DNA of 64,000 bases from Ancylostoma caninum (GCA_037903475.1 JBAJFG010000299.1:372001-436000); one strand, 5' to 3'; counted from the first letter of the stretch, positions 1 through 13,118 are shown. Notes: generated from the letters alone by a model not told the origin. A program made the numbers and translations.

Positions 1-561
1 CGAGTAATCGTTGTTTATTCAGACAGGGAGACGGCTACATGGATGAAATTGGTCTCTAAGCTGTTTTACACCAGTAAAGGTTGGGTGCTCTTACTGGGGT
101 TATGTATGAGCTGAAAAACAGCACAAGATGAGCTTGCATTTCGCTCAATTGCTTAGTTATTGGAGCGTTTTTTTTTTCACTGAAACGCTCAGAAATGGTC
201 TGTAATTAGAAAAGGCTTGCAAGGAAGAGGGAAGATTAAAAAAGGAATGGATGAAGAAGAAAAAGATATGCATGAGGTGTTCTATACTTGCGGATTTTAT
301 GGATCCATGGAAAACTTACCCTGGTGATTTTAGGCGCCCTTATGCAGATTACCCAAAGGAGCCCAGTGTTCGCGGTTAGAAAACTTTTTATCATAGGAAA
401 CAAAATACATATAATGATTTTATATTTGTATGTTATTACATTTAAATCCATTATATTGTTATTATACTTACTTATTTTATTTGTTGTTATATTTTTATTA
501 TATCTACTACTTTTTTTGCTGTAACCATCCCAATCCACCTACAAATCCACTTTTTTTCCAG
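1..561. other. 5' flank of the SLC12A8-like gene, no firm feature
   Basis: AT-rich sequence ahead of the first supported SLC12A8 exon. That exon needs an upstream exon ending in phase 2. A coding-looking stretch at 299-374 (starting MDPWKTYPGDF) ends at a possible donor in phase 1, so it cannot join directly. The true first exon is probably outside the window or was not recognised. Confidence 0.4.
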
Positions 562-3500
562 AAACTTCCTCCTCAACCAGCCCGTACTGTTCGGCACATG
601 GGACGGCGTGTTCACGACGGTGATGGTGAACATCTTCGGTATCATCGTGTTCCTGCGAATGGGCTGGATTGTGGTGAGTGGCGGCGGGGCTCGCAAAAAG
701 CCTCGCCGGCTCGCTCGAATTTCATTTTCGCCACTCGGGGGCCACAAATGCAACGCGGGCGGTCCTGCTCAGCTCAATGCATATTTCACACTGTTTCAAC
801 TGGAGAGTGCTCATTTGGGGGAGGGAGGGGGAAGGGGGGTCGCCGGCACGCCATGGAGCCAGCGCAGCCGCCCTGCCAGCCAATGTGTGCTCGGGCCCGG
901 CACACATTAGGCCAATTTATGGAGCTAAGCCCTCGGTGCATAGCACGATTGCTCGGATGTTGTGGCTAAGGGAAGGCGTATGCATGTTCATGAAGCGGGT
1001 CATGTCATGTCCATTTTTACACATATCCATTATTTAAAAAGAATCCCTTGAGGAATGTCCACAAAGGGCAAAAAACTAAGTTCGTCCTGCTGCTTTGCTT
1101 GTTTCTCACACTGGTAGTTCCTTTATTCCTGTGCGTTCCACTGCTAGCGATCCCGATCAAGCAGGAGAACTACAACACCTAGCTGGTCTGCCGCGACGCG
1201 TAGATGTCACGAAGCAACCTCGTTTTCAGGTACAAACGCGCACAAATTTACCTGCCAATACTCGAATATCCTAAGATTGAACAGTAACCTATGTACGCCA
1301 TCTAACTTGTGCTTTCCTGACTTCATGTCTTCACTAGGAAACACCCACGCAGTCCCAATTGGCTTCGTTTTGTTTACAGCCGCAGCCATGCCAGCGTTGA
1401 ACACTACGGAAAAGTCCATCCCACGATAACAATAGCAGTCCGAGCACAATTCAACTCTGCATAGGGGTAGCCGGCTCTAGAATTGTTGCTGCCTTCGTGG
1501 AGAATACCTGGGAAGCCGCAGGCACCACCTATAGATTTGGGATTGGATAGATGCAGTGCCCGCCTAGCGTGGTCTATTCCTTGTGGATAGATTAGCTTAA
1601 AACTAGATGTAATACAACAAAACAACTACATACAGTGAGCGTCAGTGGCGGTGCGTTTTTCGCGGCCTCTAAGGGCACGCGGCGCGTCGGCGTTGCTCGC
1701 GCTAGAAACCCCTCCGGGATAAACTATAGAGTTTTCTTGAGTGTTAGTTAGTTTTCTTGATAGCTAACGTAAAATATGATGATAAACTACCAAGAAATTC
1801 CTGATTTGCCACTGCGGCGACGATTCCATCGTGAGCGGCGCGGTCGCGCGGCGTGCTTTTCGAGACCGCGGAAAACGCATCTCCCATCTGCGCTTGCTGT
1901 GCAATCCTCTATGAGTTGTCTATAGTAAAAATAAATAGCTTTAGAGATAGGTCAGGCTTTTTGTATCATCACAATTAGGTTCGCGTATTGATTTATTGAT
2001 TTTTCAGGGCACAGCTGGTGTAGCGAACGCGATTCTGCTCCTGGCTATATGTACAGCACTAGCCCTAATTACGGTATTTTCGGCTATTGGAATCGTCGAA
2101 CGATGTCAGATTCAGGTGAGTTTGGTCAATAATAACGCTCATTTTATGTCGAACAGCAGGTGCACAAGGTTAGGCTAAATCGTATGTCAGAGACGCAGAG
2201 GAAACCAGATAATGTGATTTTAGTCGACTCTAGAAATTGTAGTAGTACCTCACCCTCTCCATCAAAATAAATCTACTATACACTACATCAGACTATATAT
2301 CCATTTCGTATCCGGAGCCGTTTTTCTAGAGCATCGTAGTACTAATACGCCTCGCTTTCAAGGATTTTCAATGCAGAGCTGTCATTGCCTATGCAATTCC
2401 TCAAAGTAAATGGGAAATCTGAACGGTGTCAGACGTATGAGTAATGACAGATAAATATTTCAGAGTGGCGGGATTTATTTTCTCGTCTCGCACGTGCTCG
2501 GCGGACGAATGGGAGGAGCTGTCGGGCTTATTTATGCGCTAGGACAGGTACGTCAATGAAGTAGAGGGTGGAGAAATTGATGAAGGCTTGCCCGCGCATG
2601 ATGCTGGGAAGGTCTTGCCTCTTCAGGTCAAAAACTTTTTAAAAAATTAATCAGAAGAAGCTCTCACCATGCAGCTGAGCGCTATTTTTACGACGACAAT
2701 TATTGAACTTTTTCCCTCAACTTATTAAGGAACTATGGCGTTTTGTTACAAAAAAAAGACATCGCTAACAACCTTTACCATCTTTACCGACAAAAAGAAA
2801 TTATCCACAGGGTCCAAAATCAAAAATTGAAAGATTCATTCCATCAATTAGAATGTACAGGGTGGGTCATAAATACGGTAACACAGAAATGTCTACATCA
2901 GAAAAGGATTTATATACAATTCCGGAAAGGTTTTGACGAAGTCCTGGTCTCGGGTATCACCGCAGCCTACTAAACCTGCTGATTGAGAACTAAGTAAATG
3001 GGTGGTCACTCGATGAATCCAATAGGACCTAAAATATATTTTTGCCTGAGTTCTGAATCAAACATGACTTGTGGGTACGAGCACTGTCCTGGTAAAACGT
3101 TATGGAAGGACATCTCAACTGAGCTCAACTTTATGGTAAAACCATTTTCTTTAGAGGAGAGGCGAGCGTTGTTACCGTATTTTTGGCCCACCCTGTACAT
3201 ACAAGGATATCCGAACGGCTGTGTGCAAGGGGCGGGACCGCGGCGTGGCTCTCTTGGGCAGAGACACAGGGACTCTGCATCGTGGCTCTGGTTGTCTGTT
3301 TCCGCCAGCAGCAGAGAAATCAAGTGCTATGTATGCCGCGCCGCGGCTCCGCCCCCTGCACACGGCCGTCTGAAGACGCCTGTATGTATGCTTTAGGTTC
3401 GAATTCTTCTACGTCTACGATGAAAGACCCTATGGGACCTCTACAACAAAAACGCTTCGACTTAAGACTTTCGTTGAGTAGAATAGACGTTTTTAGTTAA

Positions 3501-6500
3501 ATTCATTTAGTTCGTTATTCCCAGGGATTTTCGAAGCTGAAATTCAGGCCCGGCCGAAGACAACTTGGGCTGGTAAGAGCTGCTGGACCTAAACGATTCT
3601 AGAGAGCGTTCTAGGATAACTTATTCTAGACGAGTGCGTGCGTCAGACATGCGACAATAGCATAAACGATATTGCAACGCGTTTGAATCGCATGCTTGTT
3701 GTGCACACTACATTCACAAGTCTTCATGAAATACCTTTCGCACTTGACCGCTTCAGACGCAATCAACCTGCAAATCCGATAAAATTGACCTTCTCCTAAG
3801 AGTTATGAACCAGAAAAGGGGAACTGGCAGGCATTTCAATGAAAAAAAATCATGACAAAGAGGAGAGACACGGAAAATAATGCAGTTGCGTAGAATTTGA
3901 AACGAAAAAACTTAAAGACTCACATGCATGGCCGGTTCTATTAGCACAAAAAGAACTTTGCCCGGAATTGTGAGTAATTTCTTGGGCAAGTGAGAGAAGT
4001 TCACACCAACTACCTTACCTTTTCGCAGGCTATGAAAGAAATAGGTCGCATCGGCAAAAAAAAAAAAAAACAAAACTGCAGCCAATTTTTCAAATTTTGG
4101 TGCTTTGTTGTGGGGTTATTTACAACAATTTTCGATCATCCACCTATAGCAGAGGGTTAGGACGTCCTTGTGGATGTTTGGGTTAGCTACATAGGTTTGT
4201 GATAGAAATATGAGTCCGTGTGATGCCGCTAAGCACACTGCCTATAGTCTGCTCCAAACGCGACAATAGTTAAGAAACCGTAGGGGTAACCTGTTTTTCT
4301 CTCATTCCTTTCAAATTGCACCGCTTACTTTTTCTTTCTGATGTCCTCCTAATTATCGCTCATGGTGAAACGCACTATAGCACTGATTGGAGTCCGTTCC
4401 AACAACGGTGAGACTTGCAGAGAAATTAGGGAAATAAAGAAAAGCCTGGCGCAATGCGGGATCCAGTGGGCAGTAGTTTAGTGTCTAGTTTGCAAATTTA
4501 AGTGCAGATACTCCGCTCTAATCGTTTTCTAGAGCAAACAATTTCGTGATTTCATCGTCCTCAGCCTTGAATTGCAGGCCGTCGCGACTGGCTTGGTCGC
4601 TGTCGGTTTCGCCGAATCCGTTGCGCACCTGTTCGACTCTGAAAGTCGAGTGTTCACCAAAGTGATCGCCATCGCTACTCTGGCTCTGCTAACTGGTGGG
4701 TTTGGATGGCCTCTCTATTTTTCTACACTGAAGATGTTTTAGAAATGGAGCAAGTTTAGAGCGAGTTGTGCAGAAAACGTACTACATATGCAATCCCTGA
4801 TATAGTTATAGTGTGTTTCAACGATGAACATAGTTGTGAAGATATCAGAGAAAGAGAGAACGCAGGAAATAGTGCTGTAGTCACAGTGGCAAGCGGGAAG
4901 TTCAGATCACTGGCACAAATACTCAACCATTGTCGTTCTTGAAACGCACTATACATGCGGGTGACGTGTGGTACTTTTCACAGTAATCCCATCTCAGTTC
5001 CATATTATTGCTTAAATATAAAAAATCTGAAACTGCTCAAATACAAACTATTCTATAAATTCACACGTGTGCCCTGTTGCAGCTATCAACACCGCTGGAG
5101 TGTCATGGGTGGTGCGACTGCAACTGCTTCTGCTCGCATTTCTGGCCCTAGCCGTGCTCGACTTCCTTCTCGGAGCGCTGTTCACCTCGGATCCAAGTAA
5201 TTCTTCCATTTTTCTAAATCTAACATACCTCGAAGAGTCTGGAAAGAATCCTTTCCTCTCCGGAACATTTTACGCGAATGCTTCCTAACCTGTCGTTTTT
5301 TTTTTTCATTAACATTCGGCAATAAGCTCTCAGCCCGATCAAACTCAACGTCAGATTTTTTTCCGTAGTTTCGTTATGGCTTGTAGTTTTCTTGTGCATC
5401 AAAAGAAATCTGTGGATTTTTTATTGTTTTCTTTTTCCTTAGAAAACTCTCGTGTGGAAGAGATGATTTGACATCTATGCAATTTTCTACGCCTTTTTTC
5501 CCTGCAATCGAAAATCCCTTGGAAGCCTTCTTGAAATTTCCATGAGCAAAGTGACACCTCCTCATTGTCAACCTTCTTCCAGGCCACGGAATTTCACGTT
5601 TCTCCTATGCACGTCTTCGAGAAAACGCCGATCCACTCTACTCAGCTGTCAACTGCACCCCCGTCGGATTCGATCGCAACTTCCCGGATCAGTCATTTTT
5701 CACCGTGTTCGGAGTTTTCTTCGCGAATTTTCTTGGCGTTCTAGCAGGTATAATCTGAACATAGATCTAGCCTTTCTATAAAACTCATCTTTAAACCTAC
5801 TAGGAATAAATTTTTGGTGATTTTTAGGTGTCAACATGAGCGGAGATCTGAAGGATCCTCACAAGAGTATCCCGCTTGGAGAGCTGTCGGCAGTCGGTGT
5901 GAGGTAACTCGTCCACCTTATGTGATTATTGTTAACCATATATTAATATTTCATGTTATCAGATTTTCCCCGTAAATAATGCCTTATTAATAAAAAGAAG
6001 GAATTTCCACATCGACCAACAAAAAAAAAACAAACAAACCCAGAATGACAATGGTCGTAAAATTAACCAGTAAAGCAATCATTGTAAACGGTTATTTTCG
6101 TTTTAATACTAAAGAGAGCAGTTAATAACTTTTTTCCAAGGAAAAAGTGGAATATTTCAGCTCGGGCGTCTGCTTCCTCTTCATCATGATTCTAGGAGCG
6201 ACTGGTGATCGCCTAAGCCTCATCTGTGACAACCTCATCTCGGAGAAGGTAAGCTGACAGGCCACTTAGCCTATAACTCCCCTATAAGCAGTTCTTTGAA
6301 CCATGCCTAGCTCATGCCTACCTTTCCAGGTTGCCCTGACCGGTTTCTTGTTCATGATTGGTCTGTACATCTGCTCGTTGTCCTCCACCATTGGCTCACT
6401 TCTCGGAACACCGCGTGTCCTTCAGGGTATTGCGGCTGAAGGAATCATACCGATCCTTAATCCGTTGGCACAAGGGGTAGGCTATACCTCTTTCCATTCC

Positions 6501-7611
6501 TTTGCCTCTATGCTGCAAGTTAACGCCTCGTTCCAGTCCGGACCCAACAAGAATCCAGTGCTGGCTGGGATGGTGTTGATGGCTGTGGCTTCGGTGTTCG
6601 TGCTGCTTGGTGACCTTAATCAACTCGCTATCCTCTCTACGATGCCGTTCCTAATCACCTACGCTTTCGTGAACTACTCTTACGTATCCCTGGCAATGAG
6701 CTACGATCTGGCCACGATAAGTCACGCCGCGTCAGTTTTGTCTTTCATTTTGACCAGCATAAAACCATCTCCGTACAATTCCGGGATTACCACGCCTATT
6801 TCAGAGAAGAAAACACAAAATACGGCTCGATGCACAAAATTGGCGACCTCGACGAACTCTTCCCAGAACGTCAGCAACAACAATGTGCAGCCACAGTCGA
6901 AGCTGGAGGAATTGTCGGACAACCAGCCACCTGGTACTCGATGTTCAGCAACAGATACATTTCGTTTGTAGGGGTAAGTCTGGTATTTCATATGGGAACC
7001 GAATGGAATCCCTAGCAGATACGGATTGTTCCAGTTCATGGTGAACCTTCTAATCCTACTCCTCATCCACTTCTGGTTCGCCGTAGCCCATTTCGCCGTG
7101 CTCATCATTCTTTACTACTACATCGGGCGTGTTTGTCCAGCTTGTTCTCCAGGTACTTGCCCTATATAGCCCTATATATTCAATTTCAATTGATTCAATT
7201 TTGACAGCCAACCCCATAAAGGACAACTGCTTATGACTTTTGTGTTTTTTATTCAACATCGTGGAGAAAATTTCCCAACTTTTGCAGGAAAAAACTGAGT
7301 CCTCATTTTCGCATAAGAAAAAAAGAGAAAGTACCCAAAAATTACAGGAATCTCCACCTTCTCCATTCCGCATATGTTCCGCACTGCCTTCTCCTCACTT
7401 GAAGCGATTGGCGTTTTCAATAGAGGACCATGCGTTTTAACGAAGGTACGTAACTACCTTACTCCCTGTTGATAGCTCATTTCAACAACTCAATTTCCAG
7501 GAAGGGCCATCCAAAGATGTGCTAACTGAACAACTAAATGAGTCGAATCCAGACTATCAGGATCGTAAGCAGTACCATCATGCCGAGAATGTCACACAGG
7601 AATTCGACTAG
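562..7611 (+). CDS. SLC12A8-like cation-chloride cotransporter family protein, 5' end missing
   Basis: Membrane transporter of the SLC12 (cation-chloride cotransporter) family, closest by eye to SLC12A8/CCC9, whose substrate is not settled. Exons: 562-673, 2008-2115, 2464-2547, 4578-4695, 5083-5196, 5583-5747, 5828-5903, 6161-6248, 6330-6476, 6537-6730, 6805-6973, 7035-7152, 7348-7445, 7501-7611. All phases agree and give 566 residues plus stop. Family signatures include [17 protein letters not shown] in the first transmembrane segment, then [30 protein letters not shown] and the late segment with [14 protein letters not shown]. The tail contains [10 protein letters not shown], which resembles the end of vertebrate SLC12A8. 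The acidic, glutamine-rich linker near 6810-6940 replaces the long divergent loop of SLC12A8. The first exon is missing: exon 562 begins in phase 2. The 60 nt intron at 6477-6536 is in frame and stop-free, so it could be retained. The assignment to SLC12A8 rather than another SLC12 member is from pattern memory, not a search. Confidence 0.85.
1648..1883. repeat. imperfect foldback element in the first SLC12A8 intron
   Basis: The left end (TGCGTTTTTCGCGGCCTC near 1651) is an imperfect inverted copy of the right end near 1845-1883. A related GC-rich end appears near 15762 and in the foldback at 19718. It is probably a MITE; no target duplication was resolved. Confidence 0.5.
2857..3195. mobile_element. 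Tc1/mariner-type MITE with TA duplication
   Basis: Both ends read CAGGGTGGG then an inverted, slightly diverged stretch through TACGGTAAC, and both are flanked by TA. The 339 bp element has no transposase frame, so it is non-autonomous. It lies in an intron of the SLC12A8-like gene. Confidence 0.7.
3222..3362. mobile_element. GC-rich foldback MITE, copy 1
   Basis: Inverted ends of about 25 bp begin TGTGCAAGGGGCGGGACC and end with the complement. A second copy in the same arrangement lies at 38259-38387 inside the lect-2 gene. The internal part also matches (TCTCTTGGGCAGAGACAC). The copy is much more GC-rich than its surroundings. Confidence 0.7.
4243..4379. mobile_element. short TA-flanked MITE, copy 1
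   Basis: The ends resemble TATAGTCYGYTCCA and its inverted partner TGGAACGCACTATA. The same ends and a similar internal stretch (CTTTTTCTTTCTG-like) occur at 43819-43965. The element sits in the intron before exon 4 of the SLC12A8-like gene. Confidence 0.5.
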
Positions 7612-7793
7612 ATATCAGGAGTATCATTTTTAAGCAGCCAGAAACAGCCAACTCAGTAGATTTCTATAGCTTTTCGAAACTATGATCTATCATTTGCATT
7701 TCCGGGTTCAGTAAATACTTCTGTCCTATACACATCTATAACCAACTGTTTATGTAAACAATCGGGGCAATAACAATAACAGATCTCCCAAAT

Positions 7794-10700
7794 TTAGATG
7801 TTGGATGGGTACAGCATCTGAAAAATGAATGAATCAGAAATAGAGGTATTTTACATGGCAGTGACTTTGAATACACTTTTCCCTATATATTTTAACGGAG
7901 AAAACAGAAAGAGGAAAGACATGGTTATTACAGAAAGAAAACACTCGGTATAAAACAAAACGCACCACACGGATCCTATTTCCCATGGCGTTAGGAGGCA
8001 GGTTGTGGTGGAACTTGGCGCGGACGACTCCGCTGTTTCCATGGACTCGCGTGATCTTCCCCCAGATAGCCCTAGTTCGGGTGGGTACGGTGTGTCCTGG
8101 CTTCTGAATATTGCAAATTTGAGAAAATAAAGAAGCAATCAGGATCCAGGTGCGAATTTTGTCTATTAAAAAAGGAGAACAATTTGTGGAGTAATGTTTG
8201 AAACACATTCAAATAGTGCATCTGATCAGTAAAACTCTAGAAGTGAAGTAGGGACAATATTCCAACGTTTTTTTTTTTGTTACTTATGCAAATAACTTGT
8301 TCAAATACATAATGAGAAGAAAAATACGTATCTGTACATAAAATATCTGAAATAAGCAAAAATTTTCAAGCGATTCAGGGTGAGGATGAGAGCAGTGGCC
8401 ACTTGATGGATTACTTAAGCATGTGATGAAAAAGTATTTGGGGAATTTGGGTCAAGACCAACAAATATCTGGACAGTTAATAAACCTGCACGGCACAAAA
8501 CCACTTCGACCACAAAGGAAGGGACGCCAGGACATGTCGATTACATAACAGTAGTGCAGTTCTTGCAAATATTACACAAAAAAAAAACAGCTCTGGTACT
8601 ACGAAATGTCCGAGCCTAGTTTGATCAAGAACATCGTCTCATCTGAAGACTTTTGCGCATACGGTTGAATATGAAATCAAATATAAATGAAGAACGATTA
8701 CAGATGCTGCTTCAATTTTAACTAAAAATTGATGGAATGAGCTAACTTTTGCTTGGCTCTGTGGGAAGATGGGATATTTACACAAATAGAGAGGACCGCG
8801 AATATGGAGATGAGTCCAAAACCTGAGACAATCGAAATGAGCGAGGATTTGTAAGTGAAGCGTTGCAAACTGCTCTTACAATATCGAATATCAATCGAGT
8901 ATCCCTGACAACGAAGTAATAGTTTGGTGCATGTGTTTGGTTCTTCATGCTCATTTTTCTCCAATTTGAAAGCTCTTTTTCACGAACACATTCTCTGCAC
9001 CCACTCAAAAAAAAAACGTTAGGTAGTAGTCCTACTCAGATTTGTCACACTTTATAACTTCAGGAATTTATTCAACGCAAAGTGGCCATTTCGCGATCTT
9101 GCCCAGGTTTTCAGCATAGGAACAACCCATGAAGAGTAGAGTCGATTCCCATGAAGCGGGCATGCGTAGTAGTTTAGAATGGTGGTCTGACGTGATAGAT
9201 ATGTTAGAATCGGCGGTAAAATTCATCGTGAAATGACTACTTCGCCATCCACACATTCACGAATTTGTAAAGCAAAGTGTGGCGATGGTGGATAGAACCT
9301 CCTTCGCGATTTTTTACTTAATGAATCTTTGAGAATATTTCCGTGGACGAAGAAAAAAAGAACAAAGCTCCATTATTCAGCTCGGAAAAAGTGAGCATGA
9401 CAGAACTCTGATTATTTTCGCAGAAACCTAGTTTTTTCGAACTCAGCTGCGAACCACATTTACCTGTAACAAAATGGACCCTCCAAGAACATGGATAAGC
9501 TAATACCATCTTCGCAAAGTATAGTTGACAAAAACATTATTCAGGTCCTGTCAGACAACGTTCCACAAGGATATAAACTTATGTAAGTATAATACATTCA
9601 GAATCGTTGCAAAATATTACCAGCTCGATGAGTTGATGCAATTTAAAGGCAGCACCCGTCGAAACCATCGAGTTTGTGATTTCGCCGGGTTTTGGGGGTT
9701 TTGGGGGTGTATTGCTCATATCTGGTGGTGAAATCGCGTGAAACACCCGAGAAAACCGGGAAAACGCGATGCTGCCTTCCGTGCGCGGACGAGTATTCCG
9801 GCGCGCCCTGCGTGCGCAAATGGGTCCCAGCACGGAGATAGGGAATCGGTAGCAGCCCGCATGCGTTTAAATGCGTAAGCTGGCGCATCCAGCCCTCCGA
9901 AGCACTGGCCGACCGGGCGTGCACGCGACGGCAGTTCGCCGTTTTCTGCAGGTGAGTCGTTACTGTGTGTGTTCCTTGCAGATTCGTGATGTGCGCGACG
10001 CCTACTTTAGGGGTCGCAGCTCAGGTCCGAGGATTTCGACTCGTGCTGCCTTTAATCAAAATAGCAGAGTAGCTAGAGTAGATTCACAGCAATTTATCCA
10101 GCAGGATTTCTGATGACACTGCCTCTATGCAGGTAGATTGAAAGTATCTTTCACCTCAAAAGAACTATTTAAAAAATTAAAATGTTGGCAGCCATTGCTA
10201 AAGTGTTGTCGAACAATTTTGATAAGGAAAGGGAGATCGAAAAAAAATAACTTCAATAGCAGAATCACCACAACACTGACGGAGAAGCAAAATTTCCACC
10301 GATTCATATTCAAGCGCTTAAGAAAACAAAAAAGTCAGAGCAAAGAACATACGAATTGATGAGAAAACAAAAAGAGAAACAAAAAAAAACAAAAACTTTC
10401 GACTACACCTACTGAATACAAAAGTGAAACCAACCGTAGTCTTATTGTGAGCCTTGTATAGGTAGACGGCGCGCTTTCCAATGTAGAACTGAGCGTCGCT
10501 CTTGTTGAACACACCATCGAGCTTGAGCAGCGCCGTATGCTCGGACTGGGTGCGGAGACCGCGCTTGAATCCAGTGAATACAGCCTTTACGTAGAGCCTA
10601 TAAAATGAAATGAAACCACGATGAAATAAGTTGAGAATTTACCGAGACGTAAAAGAAGTGATCGACTGAAGATCATATAAATGACTAACAAAAACCAGAT

Positions 10701-11636
10701 TTGGTATTCCGATTTAAAAAAAAACTATCAAAGCAATGTATGGGACCGATACATCAAGCACTGAAGTGAAAACGTAAATCCATTTGAGAAAAGTAGCATA
10801 ATTAAATGAAGATCTCCTCGCCTGTCCAGCTAAGGTGCCGTAATTTCAACAAAAAATCATCCCTACATCCGAAACAGAATGAGTCACTAGTGCTAAACAA
10901 GGAGAAATTTATACTCTTTAACGAGTTCTCCGAGGACTTTAAGTCCTTCTCATTATATGAGAAATGGTGAGATCAAGGATTCAGGAAGGAAAATGGAGTC
11001 TAAAAAGATTTATCATCTGTAGTAGTCAAAAGTAGGGAGAGGTCCTTTAAAACATTTTCTTGAAGTAAAATGTTCATTGATCATTCTTCACTTTAGTGAT
11101 TTCATTTCATTAAATGGTTTCACATATTCATAAATTACTTGGACTTTCACAAATGAGCACAAGTAATTTTTGAAAAAGAGAACAAGTGAAAAAAGTGGCC
11201 AAGAACACTTTTACTACCCTATCATGACAACCACTACCAAAATTAGAGCAATGCATTGATGTTTCAGTGCCCACAGTAACTGCAGAGCGCGCTCGCTTCT
11301 CTTCGTGCAAGATGCCACGGGTAACTGAGGACCCGAACCCAGTTGGTCACCTTCTTACTCAAAAACCCAACTGAAATAGGACTTGCTAAAGGGTTTCGTC
11401 TTGGAGGCAGACAACGAAATCTGTTATAAATTGAATCGAATCAGCAGCTTTAATCTACACAGCCCAACTCTTGTCTTACTCATAGTTTGACCGAATGTAG
11501 CATGTAAGTGCGAACATTAGTTCTTTAACAAAAAAGGAAAGGCATACACAAATAAAAACATTCAAAACAGATAGATGTTCAAGACATACCTTCCAGCGGG
11601 TCCTGGACCAGCTTTTCTGACGGGTTGTTCGGCCAT
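7794..11636 (-). CDS. rpl-33: large ribosomal subunit protein eL33 (L35a)
   Basis: Cytosolic 60S ribosomal protein. Four exons in transcript order: 11590-11636, 10435-10597, 7966-8103, 7794-7817, totalling 372 nt and 123 residues, the usual eL33 length. Diagnostic stretches are [55 protein letters not shown] and the terminal RIRVMLYPSNI. The last exon is only 24 nt (MLYPSNI plus stop). Without it the frame runs on into unrelated residues, so the small exon decides the correct C-terminus. A TTCAG acceptor seven bases before the ATG fits spliced-leader addition. The 2.3 kb third-last intron holds a MITE at 9645-10053. The nematode symbol is from recognition of the family. Confidence 0.95.
9645..10053. 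mobile_element. MITE inside an rpl-33 intron
   Basis: Inverted ends AAAGGCAGCACCCGTCGAAA (left) and the inverted AAAGGCAGCACGAGTCGAAA (right). The interior is GC-rich with GGGTTTTGGGGG runs. No transposase frame was seen. Confidence 0.6.
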
Positions 11637-12516
11637 TTGTTACCTGAACTTCACAGTGTTAGGAACGTGTGCAAATCTTCGAGACGTCATGATATACAGG
11701 ACGAAAGACGAAGAAATAAGGTGAGTGTAGGGCTTCTTTGAAAACGAAAAGGTAACAGATACATCCCAGACCCCAGATCCAAATTATAAAGTAAAAATTG
11801 TCTTGAATTAAGCCTAGGATTTGTAAATTTACGTCACAGGAATTAAAAAATTCACCTTTACGGTCAACTGCGCTCCGCCAAGGCGTACGGTAGCCAAAGC
11901 CATTCTAACATGCACATCTAAGCGCGTTCGCAATTGCACCACGCACATTCGGTCACACGTCTACTGAAAATTCTGCTTAGTTGCTGGAACTATCGGAAGA
12001 TACTAAATTTTGCTGAAGTATTGCTTATACCTTGGTTGGGCTGGTATTTTTTTACATTTAAGTACTCCCCGTCTCATTTTGGAGAATTAATAACTCGGTA
12101 AGATGCAGGGGTTGTCGTCTGGTGGTGTTTGAATTTTTTCAACACCAGATTTTGGATGTAAGGCTTTATTTTCAGTCACTTAGCGAAAGGAGAGGTTTTC
12201 TAATCAGATGAGACTGGAGAACGTCTCACTATTAATCAGTAGTTGGAATGATTGGTATGGGAGAGAGGACGTTTTCTGATTTTCTTGAAATGGGACGCGG
12301 TCGTGGGTTCCATGAATAGCCGATCAGCAAGGATTTAGTTGCACTAGATCCCTGTTATTGTGGAGTTTCTTTCTACCACTCTTTCTCTATCAAATTTTTT
12401 AACTGGATATTTCCAAACAAAGTTTAGAAAGAGAAATTCATTGAGAAAGTATGAAAAGTAGATAGTAAATTCCAGAATTCTAATAGCTCAGCATATACGA
12501 CTTTACTTTTAAATTA

Positions 12517-12824
12517 CAGGGAAAGTCAATCACGATTGCACCTATGCGCGGCAAGGAGCGCCGCATCACCTACGCGGCGCGGCCGAGCGCTGTGCATGTC
12601 CAGTGTTGTCTCACCCGCGCCACGTGGGTGGTGCAGCGCATAGGGCCCGTGAACAGGTGCAATTATGGTTGACATTTCCTGTGATCAAAGTAGTCGTAGA
12701 AACTAAAGTCGAAAAGAAAATTCAGGCAACATCCACCAGCCACAAAATCCAGCTGTCGGCAGCGCCGCGTAAGAGATGCACCGCGCCAGTCCGCGGGAGA
12801 TGCTATAGTGATTGACTTTCCCTG
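12517..12824. mobile_element. TA-flanked MITE with perfect 17 bp inverted ends
   Basis: CAGGGAAAGTCAATCAC at the left and its exact complement at the right, each bordered by TA (12515-12516 and 12825-12826). The length of 308 bp and lack of a coding frame fit a Tc1/mariner-derived MITE. Confidence 0.8.
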
Positions 12825-12905
12825 TAGAACTTCCAAAAACCACTCCATAAGCAGTTAGTTCTATTTATTATTACCTCCGACGGGTAGCATTGCTCTTCGG
12901 CACTA

Positions 12906-13010
12906 AATGGGACGATTTATATTAGATGTGTGCATTAGTCGTGCGTCATACGCACGCACCCATTCACGAGACTTTGAACGCACGCGCGTTGGACGCGTCT
13001 AGTTTGAATT
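12906..13010. repeat. partial copy of the GCGTGCGTC repeat family
   Basis: Begins GATTTATATTAGATGTGTGC and continues with the alternating GCGTGCG/CGCACGC pattern found in fuller copies at 14137, 26334 and 40014. The right half is missing or diverged. Confidence 0.5.
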
Positions 13011-13079
13011 GCCTTTCTATAAGGTAAGTAAATGTAGCAGTTCCTTCTCCATGCAAATAAATTACACCAAGTTGACATC

Positions 13080-13085
13080 TTTATT
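13080..13085 (-). terminator. poly(A) signal of the first TMEM86 gene
   Basis: Reads AATAAA on the minus strand, about 34 nt past the stop codon at 13119. Confidence 0.6.
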
Positions 13086-13118
13086 CATACTGCATGCACA
13101 AAAGTATCACATTATGTA

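Larger units (their letters stand above)
11637..13079. other. spacer between rpl-33 and the TMEM86 cluster
   Basis: Upstream region of rpl-33 and downstream region of the first TMEM86 gene. Apart from the MITE at 12517-12824 and a partial GCGTGCGTC repeat near 12906-13010, no gene was recognised. A 48 nt open stretch at 11856-11903 starting MALATVRLGG ends in a donor but is out of frame with rpl-33. Confidence 0.5.

Noticed and set aside
299..374. Coding-looking stretch starting MDPWKTYPGDF as first exon of the SLC12A8-like gene
   Set aside because: Its donor leaves phase 1, whereas exon 562-673 requires phase 2; no alternative acceptor between them fixes this.
11856..11903. Possible upstream exon (MALATVRLGG) of rpl-33
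   Set aside because: Ends in phase 0 at a donor, but the next acceptor would put it out of frame with the rpl-33 ATG; eL33 is complete without it.
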